Source: Urophycis tenuis (lineage: Eukaryota; Chordata; Actinopteri; Gadiformes; Phycidae). From it: a stretch of DNA of 64,000 nucleotides. Under the pieces are notes generated by a model. The model was not told the DNA's origin. It saw only the letters and a list, made by a program, of their open reading frames with translations, and made no database searches. Positions 55,341 to 64,000 of the stretch are shown here, in pieces (positions within the stretch are counted from its first letter, which is position 1; the number at the start of each line of letters is the position of its first letter). The stretch spans positions 957,887 through 1,021,886 of the forward strand of contig JAXIVH010000007.1 of NCBI GenBank assembly GCA_036785325.1, in the 5' to 3' direction. The translations under genes were made by a program, and so were the position numbers.

Positions 55341-56100
55341 CAGTAGTACCAACCAAAAGAACACACTACACAGCGAAGGTGGTTCATCAAGAAAAGGAAA
55401 AGATAAATAAGACAAATGCAAAATCACATAACCAATGAAAACAAATGTAAATTGCACAGCACATACACTCAACTTTATATAGGATACTGGGGTTGGCCTA
55501 CCCTAGGATAACCTGAATACCCATCGAGAATTGCACTTGGCCAGTGGCCCATATGGCCACTGGCTATTGCACCCATATATTGCACAAACGCTGTTGAGCA
55601 CTAACGGATATTAAATATCACCATGGTTGAATATTGCACATTAATATTGCACAGACCCGATTTCACAAAGTTAGTTGAACACAAGAGATAATATTGCGCT
55701 GACCGAGTTAGCCTCTTAGCAAGGAACACACTAGGCCTATGGCCCTATACACTGTTCATTGCCACAGTGTTTATAATAGCTTGATACACAGAAGAAATGA
55801 AAAGGAAATAAAAATTAGCATAGGTAAAGCAGTGGTGCCCCCTTCTAGTGTCGTAGCAACATCAATAGTGCCACGGCTTGGCGTTCCTGAGAGTAGTAGC
55901 AAGAAATGTTTTATTAGAGGACAGTATGGTAGTCCATCACAGAAATAAACATGACCAGAGCATTAAATACCCCGCATACACCCACATAGTGACGGGCACA
56001 ACGTAGCTTGAACCACGGCGATGACGGGAAGAAAATGCAACACTACCTTCCGTCCGCTTCACTACATGCAACTTATCTCTCCTCCCAATTCTTATGTTTA
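55341..56100. other. Unassigned stretch
   Basis: No supported gene; short ORFs only. Confidence 0.4.
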
Positions 56101-56109
56101 TTTTGCCAA

Positions 56110-56450
56110 CTCAGTTTATTCAAGATTCAAGATTCAAGATTCAAGTAAACTTTATTGTCAGTTTTCATGAATGTACAGGCCATACACAAGAACCGAAATG
56201 CCGTTTCCCTCAATCCCTGGTGCAAGACAGCAATAGCGTGGTTTCTGATGTTGAAAAGAGTCCCACGGCTGTATGTCTGCCTTGGGACGGGCAAACGCGA
56301 CGAAAATACAAAATCACTCGGGCACACCGACGAAGACAAACATGTATGCACCACATTTTCGGGACATTTTCGGGACAGAGAGGGGCCGCTGCGTCCGTAC
56401 GCGCCGCCATCCGGAAGAATGGATGAGATTATGGATTGAGATTAACTTTT
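56110..56450 (-). mobile_element. LINE 3'-end fragment
   Basis: (GATTCAA)n followed by GTAAACTTTATTGTCAG on the plus strand is the reversed 3' end of a LINE with 3' terminal heptamer repeats. About 340 bp of decayed 3' sequence follows, without a readable RT. Confidence 0.6.
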
Positions 56451-56641
56451 AACTAGAAACGTTTGGAAGTTAGTTGAAATGGCTCAAAGAAACAGTTTAC
56501 AGTGCAGCTTGTACTACAGTGCAACTGGTTTACACCTGCACTATGCTAGCTCAAAACTAAATGCCATCGTCTGGAGCACCTTTCTGTATAATCTGGCCTC
56601 GCAGTTCATAAAGAAATGTATCATAACCACATACTCCAATA

Positions 56642-56700
56642 CAGGGGTGCCCACACTTTTCAGCTTGGGAGCTACTAAAATGAAAATGACCAAGACAAAA
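56642..56700 (+). mobile_element. hAT-type left end, partner not found
   Basis: CAGGGGTGCCCACACTTTTC resembles a hAT TIR. No matching right end is seen before the L2 element, which may have interrupted it. Confidence 0.35.
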
Positions 56701-57439
56701 TGATCTGACCTTAATCTGCATTAAAAAAAAAAAAAACATATTTATTTATAGGGACGGATCAGTGTCTCTCTGTCTCTCTGGTCACCTTCTTTTAATTTGT
56801 CCCATTCATCCTATGCTGTCCCATTCATCAAGACGGACCACTGGCAAGTGCTGCTGCGCCTCGCCCGCTGTTTTCGCTAATTTATGTTTCATATCGATTC
56901 ATCAAGTTAGTCTTTTTATGAATGTTGGACCTCAAACCCACCTGCTAGATTCGGCTTGCTCAATCTAACACGAAACAGCAGTTTAGTCTCTGCCTGTCTG
57001 CTGCCACTGCCTCAGCACTTGTTAGCCTGAAGCTAGCTTCGCCACTACAGGGCTCACCTGTTGGGATCCCTGTGGTTCCTCTCCGCACGCTGTGGCCGGA
57101 TAGCCTGCGCTGGTGTGCCCCACGAAGCACACCCGTTCGGCGCGGTCCGCTGCCACCCTGCCTGCTCTCCCAGACGCTTACCTGCGCCCGCGGACTGCTG
57201 TCAACGCGGAGGATGCTGCGTCCCTGCTACACCGCTACCTGACAGTGTTCACCTGCCAGCTGGCTAGACTGCTGCTAATCCCGACGCCGTCCAACTGGCT
57301 TCCCAGTCTCAGCGAAGCTACAACCGGCACGATCCTCTCCAGCTGCCTTCGCTGCGCTGGCTCTGTGGCTTCACCATAATCACCTGGATCATCTACCGCT
57401 CACTGCTGATTCCACATCGAGGATTTTTAACCTGTTCCT

Positions 57440-58924
57440 TTGGATTACGCTATGTTTGACTCTGCATCTCTGCCACTTCGTTACTCGGTTACGGAGATGT
57501 TACGTCTCTGGACCTTCTCAAAGACCCCCCCCACCTCAGCTTGCATCCCACTACTACATTCTCAAACGACCAAGGTATGTCCATCGAGGTTCTGGTCGGA
57601 ACTTTCAGTACACTCTAAACACCAACACAAACCTTCGCTCCTTCTGGTCCACTGGGCCCCGCCCCCCTCCTCGCACTGCCCGTCTAGTCAATCCTGTCAG
57701 TGTACTGTCCCCCCTGCTCAAAGCAACCCTTATACTCCACTCACCTGTCTGAAATTCTGCCTGTTGAACACCAGATCCCTTAGTTATATGGCTCTGTTGA
57801 TCGCTGACTTCATTGTTGACCGCAATCTAGACATTCTCTGCCTCACTGAGACCTGGCAACAACCAAATGACTTCTCCCATCTTAACGAGGCTGTCCCACC
57901 GGGCTTTTCTTTTATCAGTAAACCCTGTGCTACTGGGAGGGGGGGTGGCCTCGCTCTCCTGCACCGGGATCACATCAAAGTCACTGCTGTCACATTCCCC
58001 CATCACTCCTCTTTTGAATGTCTAGCTGTAAAACTCACAGGCCCTAAACCCACTATCATTGTCACCATCTATAGACCACCAAAACCCTCTGCTGTTTTCC
58101 TCAATGCAATGTCCCCCACTGTTATCCTCCTCGGTGATTTCAACATCCACATCGACAACCCATCCAGTATCTTTGCTAACGACTTCACATCACTTCTGGA
58201 CTGTCTTGGTATCACACAACATGTCAACCTCCCAACCCATAACAAAGGTCACATACTGGATTTAATCTGCTGTACTGACATTACTCCCACTAACCTTGAT
58301 GTCACTGATTTCCCCATTTCTGACCACAAAGCAGTACTTTTTGACATTCACACCCAACTACACAAAGCCAAGGAACAACGGACCATCTCCTTCAGAAACA
58401 TCAAACATATCGTCACCACTGATCTCTCCACCCTGATCAGCTCCTACCCCAGCCCTCCCCCAGCATCCTCCCTGACTAACCTGGTGACTCATTACAATAA
58501 CTGCCTCTCCTCTTCCCTCACCACCACTCCCTTGAAAACCCGCTCAGTCTCATTCACTCACACTGCTCCCTGGTTCACCCATGAGCTCCGCCAGCTCAAA
58601 GCCACTGGCCGTCGACTAGAGCAACTTTACAAAAAGACTGGACTCACTGTACACAGGCAAATGTACTTGGACCACCTCCATCACTACAAGAACACCCTCA
58701 CCACTGCCAAATCTTCATACTACTCCAACATTATCAACACTGGTACAGGTAACAATAGAGTCCTATTCTCAACAGTCAGCCACTTAAGCCTCCTAAAACC
58801 CTCCCTCCAGACATTTCCACCAACCAGTGCACTGCCTTCTTGGACTTCTTCAGCTCTAAAATCAACACCATTCACCAACAACTGGCCTCATCTTGCACCC
58901 CCTCAAACGACCCACCCTGGATGA
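57440..58924 (+). pseudogene. L2 apurinic-type endonuclease and linker
   Basis: Open frame of 494 codons. After a Pro/Ser-rich start the endonuclease begins CLLNTRSLSYMALLIADFIV, then ILCLTETWQQPND (catalytic Glu), GRGGGLALL, IIVTIYRPP, VILLGDFNIHID (catalytic Asp, Asn), and ISDHKAVLFDI (catalytic Asp, His). All expected catalytic residues are present. A linker precedes the RT. The true frame leaves this ORF at ~58785 by a single-base shift, so the endonuclease is no longer joined to the RT. Confidence 0.85.
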
Positions 58925-60522
58925 TCACCACCGGCCAACCTCACATCAGCCCCCTCTCTGACTTCACCCCAGTATCAGAACACACCATCGTGGAACTCAT
59001 CCATAAAGCCAAAACCACCACCTGCCAGCTCGATCCTCTTCCCACCTCCCTTGTCAATGCATGTTTGCCGTCCATTTCCCCCATGATCACCAACATAATT
59101 AACTCTTCCCTCACTAGTGGTACTGAACCCCCCACTCTCAAACTGGCTGGCATCACACCCATCCTGAAAAAACCTGGTGCTGACACAGCTGACCTCAACC
59201 ACTATTGGCCCATCTCCAACCTCCCCTTCATCTCCAAAACACTTGAAAGGGTGGTCGCCGCACAACTACAGTCCCACCTCGAAACATCTCCATGAACCCT
59301 TCCAATCCGGCTTCCGTCCAAAAACACAGCACTGTAACAGCCCTAGTCAAAATCACCAACGACCTCCTCCGTGCAGCTGACTCTGGACTACTCACCATTC
59401 TCCTTGACCTCAGCGCAGCATTTGACACATCTCCCACCCTCTGCTCCTGGACCGCCTGGCTGGCATTGGGATCACTAGTGCTGCACTCTCCTGGTTCACA
59501 TCATACCTCACCGACCATCAACAATTTGTGCAATTAAGGAACCACAAGTCTCGGTGTCTGGGTGTCTCACTGGGTGTCCCCTAGGGGACAGTCTTGGGAC
59601 CCCTTCTCTTCACCATTTACCTCCTCCCCCTGGGGACAATCCTCACCATGGGGTCCATTTTCACTGCTATGCTGATGACACTCAGGTCTACATCTCCTCC
59701 AAACCCACCGCTGCCATCCCTCCCACGTCACTCACCACCTGCCTTGACGACATCCGGAGCTGGATGAGCAGGAACTTCCTCAAACTCAACGGCAATAAAA
59801 CCGAAGCCCCGCTCATCGGCTCCAAATCCACCCTCAACAAATCACAACACACCCCAGCTCCACCCATCATCGTCGATGGATTCCCTGTACCCTTCTCCTC
59901 CCAAGTCAAGAGCCTCGGCGTCATTCTGGACAACACCCTCTCATTTCCACCCCATATTCAAAACATCACCCGGACTGCATTCTTCCACCTCCGCAACATC
60001 TCCAGACTCCGTCCATCACTGACCCAATCCAGCACCGAAATCCTGGTCCACTCATCTGTCACATCACGCATCTACTCCTGCAATGGCCTCCTCACTGGAC
60101 TCCCTACCAAACTCATCAACAGACTGCAAATCATTCAGAACTCGGCTGCCCGGATCATCACCCGCACCAAATCAGCTGACCACATCACCCCTGTTCTCAT
60201 TCAACTTCACTGGCTCCCGGTACAATACCGCATCCACTACAGGAACCTCCTCCTCACCTACAAAGCTCTCCACAACCTAGCCCCCACTTACCTCTGCGAC
60301 CTCCTTCACGAATACACTCTCTCCCGCTCCCTCCGCTCATCCTCTGCTGGACTATTAATCATCCCCACATCATGCCTCAGTACCATGGGTGCCCGATCCT
60401 TCAGCTGCTCAGCACCCAGTCTATGGAACTCCCTCCCCTCACACATAAGACAGTCTGACACCATCACAACCTTCAAGTCACAACTCAAAACTCACCTGTT
60501 CAAACTGGCATACACTCTATAA
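58786..60522 (+). pseudogene. L2 reverse transcriptase
   Basis: It continues from STNQCTAFLDFFSSKI at ~58820 to 59295 (CQLDPLPTSLV, LKLAGITPILKKPGAD). Frameshifts at ~59280 and ~59330 then move the reading through HEPFQSGFRPK and DLSAAFDT. At ~59580 the conserved VPQG motif is VP-TAG-G. The last open piece (59554-60522) has FHCYADDTQVYIS with the catalytic YADD, LNGNKTEAPLIG, and the C-terminal LHWLPVQYRIHYR and LKTHLFKLAYTL. At least four lesions, so inactive. Confidence 0.85.
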
Positions 60523-61338
60523 CTGGACACTACTTCACTTGCTTTTATCACATTGTCTTGTTTTTACCAAGGCTTTGTTTTTAAAGATGTTTAAGATTTT
60601 ATACTTTGTAAGGTGACCTTGGGTGACATGAAAGGCGCCTCTAAATTAAATGTATTATTTTTTATATATTGAGACAGACAGACATACTTTACTGATCCCT
60701 GAGGGAAATTGCGTTCGTCACAATACTCCAGTATAAAATAAAGAGGACACTACGTATAGTAGTGTTAAATATATAAATATATAATGTACACCTATGTAAA
60801 AATATAGACCTATGTAAATATAAACCTACAGTATGTAGTAAAATATACAAAAATATACATAAAGAAATGAGAATATACATAAATGTACATACATCCAGGC
60901 ATACACTACGAGGTAATAGCATACATAAGGATGTATAGCATGTCGGATTTTTTGTACGGCCAGTAGTGCAGAGAGATGATGTAGTAAAATGAAATTACAG
61001 TTAAATGAAATTACAGTTATGCAGAAAGAATGGATAACCTATTATGAAGATGACAGTGACAAATTGTCAAGTTTGATGACCACAGGCAGGAATGATTTCC
61101 TATGACGCTCTGTGGTGCATCTCGGTGAGAGGAGTCTTCTGCTGAAGGTACTCCTCCGCTGAGCCAGGGTGGAAAAGAGAGGGTGAGAGGCATTGTCCAT
61201 GATAGTCCGTAGCCTGGACAGCATCCGCCTATCTGCCACGGTAGTCAGTGTCCAATTCCTCACCCACTACATCACCAGCCCTCTTGATGAGTCTATTAAG
61301 TCTGCTAGTGTCCGCAACCCTCAACCCACTGCCCCATT

Positions 61339-62701
61339 CAGGGGCGCCGCTAGGGATTTTGGGCCCCATGAAAAGAATCTTTACAGGGCCCCCAACACAG
61401 CGGCAAAATTTTTTGATGCTATTTTACATACAATTATGCATTTTAATGGTATTTTTGACTATCATTACCATATTTGTGAAAGAACAGCATGACAGTTGAC
61501 ATGTACAGTAGGGGAAGAACTGAGCACTCTGAATACAATGGAATTCATTTTGAGTCATTTATTTGCTGCACCACTGATTCTTAAATTGGAAATAAACTCT
61601 TCCATGAAAAAATAGCAATTATAATCAGTGGAGAGAAAAAAATCTCAGCAAAAACAAAAACGCCATCAGAATACAAAATGGATATATATGATTTCTCATC
61701 ATTTAAGTAGAACTTAATATATGAAAGAATGGCAAATATATATATGATATAACGTTGCTGACTGAGTCAAGCTTCCTTTTGCAACCTTTCAATCACTGGT
61801 CCTTGCTCAACTCTTCTCACCAAAAGCCCAACGCCGAGCCTTCTCATGTGCAAAATCACTTATCAGGTCTTTGAAGTCCAGCTTTCTAGCCAACTGACTC
61901 TCAATTGACAGCATGGCAAGACTGCAAAGTCTTTCCTGAGACATTGTGGACCTCAATAGTTTTTTTTATCATTTTTAGTTTACTGAACGCTCTCTCACCA
62001 CCAGCAACAGTAACTGGCAGGGTGCAAAATATGTGCAAGGCGATGCACACTTCTCCAAAGATGCTTTGCAGCTGCAGCTTACAAATTGCATTCAGGAGTT
62101 CAAGAGGGGACAGGTTAGGGGGGAAGTTGGCTGCATATACACTGTTTAGGTGTCTTACTTGATTTTCAAAATCAGGAGTAAGATCACTAGAATACTTTGA
62201 TCAGTGGTTGGCACACAGAAGAGATTTTGCCCTCACTAATCTGCCCAACTTTCAGAACAGCAGAAAACTTGTTGACAATATGTGCAATGCCCCGGAACCT
62301 AGTGTCCAAGTCACTGATGATACTGTCCATGGCTGTATAAAACAGTGTTCCGAAACACTGTTTCTGAACTGTCCGGAGTTGTCTCCTCTTCTGTGGCGCG
62401 CTGTCTGTGACAAATCGCCGGTGCGCTACCGGCTGCAGCTGATCCAGTTGGACTGAACCATTTTACGTAAATAGAGGGGGGGAAGGGGGGGCCCTGCAGG
62501 GGTTGATGCTTCCAAAAGAAATAAAGGAATTGTTACCAGGACATGGAAAATAAAACATGTGTGATTATATGTTAGTTAATAACTTAGTGTCATTATTTTT
62601 TCTGTATTATAATTTCATCATCATTAGGGGCCTCTCTGGGCCCCCCTCCATCATGGGCCCCTAGAATCCGTCTCCTTTACCCCCCCTTTTCGGCGCCCTT
62701 G
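61339..62701. mobile_element. hAT transposon relic, 1363 bp, perfect TSD
   Basis: Left end CAGGGGCGCCGCTAGGG, right end reverse complement CAAGGGCGCCGAAAAGG; exact 8-bp TSD GCCCCATT (61331-61338 and 62702-62709). GGGCCCC-rich subterminal regions on both sides. It holds only a decayed C-terminal transposase piece. Confidence 0.9.
61770..62000 (-). pseudogene. hAT transposase C-terminal remnant
   Basis: Minus-strand reading gives FSKLKMIKKTIEVHNVS at ~61975, then, across stops, pieces like the ESQLARKLDFKDLISDFAHE-type end of ZMYM1-like hAT transposases. Stops in every frame. Confidence 0.55.
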
Positions 62702-62762
62702 GCCCCATTATGTGACAGTGAAGATCGCACTGGCAATCACAGACTCATAGAACATCCTCAGC

Positions 62763-64000
62763 ATAAGATAAGATAAGATAAGATATTCCTTTATTAATCC
62801 CCCTTAGTAGAAATTCACAGTGACCAGCAGTACAGGGGATAGATGTGCAGTAAGAGCCTGGCTAAGTCAATACACAATAAACAATAAATTAGATTAAATA
62901 CGAGCTCTTAAGTCAGGTCGGTGACGAGTGGGAACCTGTATGCATACTAGTGTCCTTGATAGCTGTTTATGGTGCAAAATGCAAAGTAGATAGTGCAAAT
63001 ATGCGGAAAGTGCAAGGTGCAAGATGTGCAAATTTATACAGGTATTCCAGGTACAACATATGAATAGACCTGGAATAACAACGGCTAGGACACAGTCCAC
63101 GGTGTGTGGTGTATGTGAATAGTGTATGTGAATAGTCCTGCAGATATTGAAGGACCTTAGCCTCCTCAGAAAAAAATAGTTGGCTTTGCCCCTTATAGAC
63201 AGCCTTTGTGTTCCTGGTCCAGTCCAACTTGTTGTTGAAGTACACCCCCAGGTACTTGTACTCATCAACAATGTCGACAGGAACCCCCTGGATGAACACA
63301 GGGCCCACCAGTGTTTTGACCCTCCTTAGGTCCACAATGAGCTCCTTTGTCTTTGTAGCATTGAGCTGTAGATGAAAACTTCTGAAGGTGGCAGGACTCA
63401 GTGCAATAGCTGAAGTCTGAGGTGTAGAGGGTGAAGAGGAAGGGAGAAAGGACCGTCCCCTGTGGGGCCCCAGTGTTGCTAACCACCGTGTCAGATACAC
63501 AGTTCTGTAGGCGTACAAACTGTGGTCTGCCCATCAGGTAGTCAACAATCCAGGACACCAAGGGGGCATCAACCTGCATCGCCGCCATCTTCTCACCTAG
63601 GAGACACGGCCGTAAGGTGTTGAAAGCACTGGAGAAGTCAAAGAACATGACTCTCACAGTGCTCGCCGGCCTGTCCAGATGCGAGTAGACTTTGTTCAGC
63701 AGGTAGATGATGCAGTCCTCGACTCCCAGGCGGGGCTGGTAGGCGAACTGCAGCTGGTCCGAGAAGGATCTGACCATAGGCCTGAGCTCGTCCAAGACAA
63801 GCCTCTCCAGGGTCTTCATGATCTGTGACGTCAGAGCCACCGGTCTGTAGTCCTTAGGGCTGCTGGGGCGCAGCGTCTTTGGGACAGGAACGAGGCAGGA
63901 TGTCTTCCACATCAGAGGGAACTTCTGGAAGTGCAGGCTCAGGTTGAAGACATGATTAAGAACTCCACACAGCTGGGGGGCACAGGCTTTAAGTACCCTG
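62763..64000 (-). mobile_element. Rex/CR1-like LINE, runs off the window
   Basis: (AGATA)n at 62763-62783 followed by TTCCTTTATTAATCCC is the reversed 3' end with terminal pentamer repeats. RT coding follows to the window edge, so the 5' part lies outside. Confidence 0.8.
62967..63912 (-). pseudogene. LINE reverse transcriptase lacking its catalytic motif
   Basis: Two overlapping minus-strand frames. 63912-63265 covers SCLVPVPKTLRPSSPKDYRP, FDFSSAFNTLRPCLLGEKM and NTGAPQGTVLSPFLFTLYTS. 63518-62967 covers FHLQLNATKTKELIVDLRRV and DEYKYLGVYFNNKLDW. The join at ~63380-63390 goes from CHLQKFS straight to HLQLNATKTKE: the FxDD catalytic segment and ~40 following residues expected there are deleted, and the frame shifts. 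Inactive. Confidence 0.8.

Larger units (their letters stand above)
57000..60662 (+). mobile_element. L2 LINE, near full length
   Basis: Plus-strand L2-clade element of ~3.65 kb: GC-rich leader, endonuclease, reverse transcriptase, then a short 3' UTR with GAAAGGCGCCTCTAAATTAA and ATGTATTATT, the conserved L2 tail that the fish SINE tails mimic. Coding is broken by several frameshifts and at least one nonsense codon. Confidence 0.85.
60665..62757 (-). mobile_element. Rex/CR1-like LINE 3' part, split by a hAT
   Basis: Plus-strand start TTTACTGATCCCTGAGGGAA is the reversed 3' end of a fish LINE. A coding piece at 61042-61263 (minus) ends with WTLTTVADRRMLSRLRTIMD and TTERHRKSFLPVVIKL. The LINE continues across the hAT at 61339-62701: joining 61338 to 62710 restores it with one GCCCCATT. 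Confidence 0.7.

Overview
The window is nuclear DNA of a teleost fish. The evidence is intron-containing genes with vertebrate splice signals, one clear vertebrate cell-cycle gene (e2f5), fish-type tRNA-derived SINEs, and a dense fish-type set of transposable elements (L2, Rex/CR1-like, L1/Tx1, BEL/Pao, Ty3/gypsy, hAT, Kolobok, Harbinger). I cannot name the species.

Layout. (1) 1-7.2 kb: two head-to-tail copies of a ~3.5-kb multi-exon module of an unrecognised protein-coding gene. Each copy holds three tandem ~105-bp exons, a 69-bp exon, a 125-bp exon, a 101-bp exon, one >1-kb exon ending in a 45-bp coding minisatellite, and a 99-bp exon. Almost every boundary is phase 0, so modules can be spliced in series. 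A degenerate Arg/Lys-rich tail follows at 7.5-8.7 kb. (2) 8.7-10.3 kb: no gene seen. (3) 10.38-18.35 kb, + strand: e2f5, eight coding exons, about 375 residues, with a U12-type (AT-initial) intron 3 and an unusual final splice site. (4) 18.4-64 kb: no host gene recognised; transposons inserted in transposons.

The nest can be ordered because target-site duplications (TSDs) survive. A decayed BEL/Pao gag was split by an L1/Tx1 LINE, which took in a 535-bp hAT MITE (TSD CTCTACAC) and a 906-bp hAT relic. Next to the gag, a Rex/CR1-like LINE was split by a ~0.5-kb hAT MITE (TSD TGCTACAG). That was split at TTAA by a ~6.9-kb Kolobok element, which was split by a 2801-bp hAT element (TSD ATAGACGC) whose three-exon transposase is still open. 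The Kolobok element carries a multi-exon DDE transposase on one strand and, on the other, a gene for a P2X7-type cysteine-rich 'ballast' domain; both are broken by single small lesions. Further right are two copies of an unclassified DDE-like transposase family, a truncated gypsy element carrying its own hAT insertion (TSD CTATAGAG), a second Kolobok-like transposase, a Harbinger fragment, a TTF/DUF4371-type hAT, a palindromic MITE, a nearly full-length but frameshifted L2, and two Rex/CR1-like LINE tails, one split by a hAT (TSD GCCCCATT).

Only e2f5, and possibly the duplicated gene at the left, look like host genes. The hAT transposase at 33.7-35.9 kb is the only transposon gene that looks intact. 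All calls come from reading the sequence and from remembered family motifs; no database search was run.
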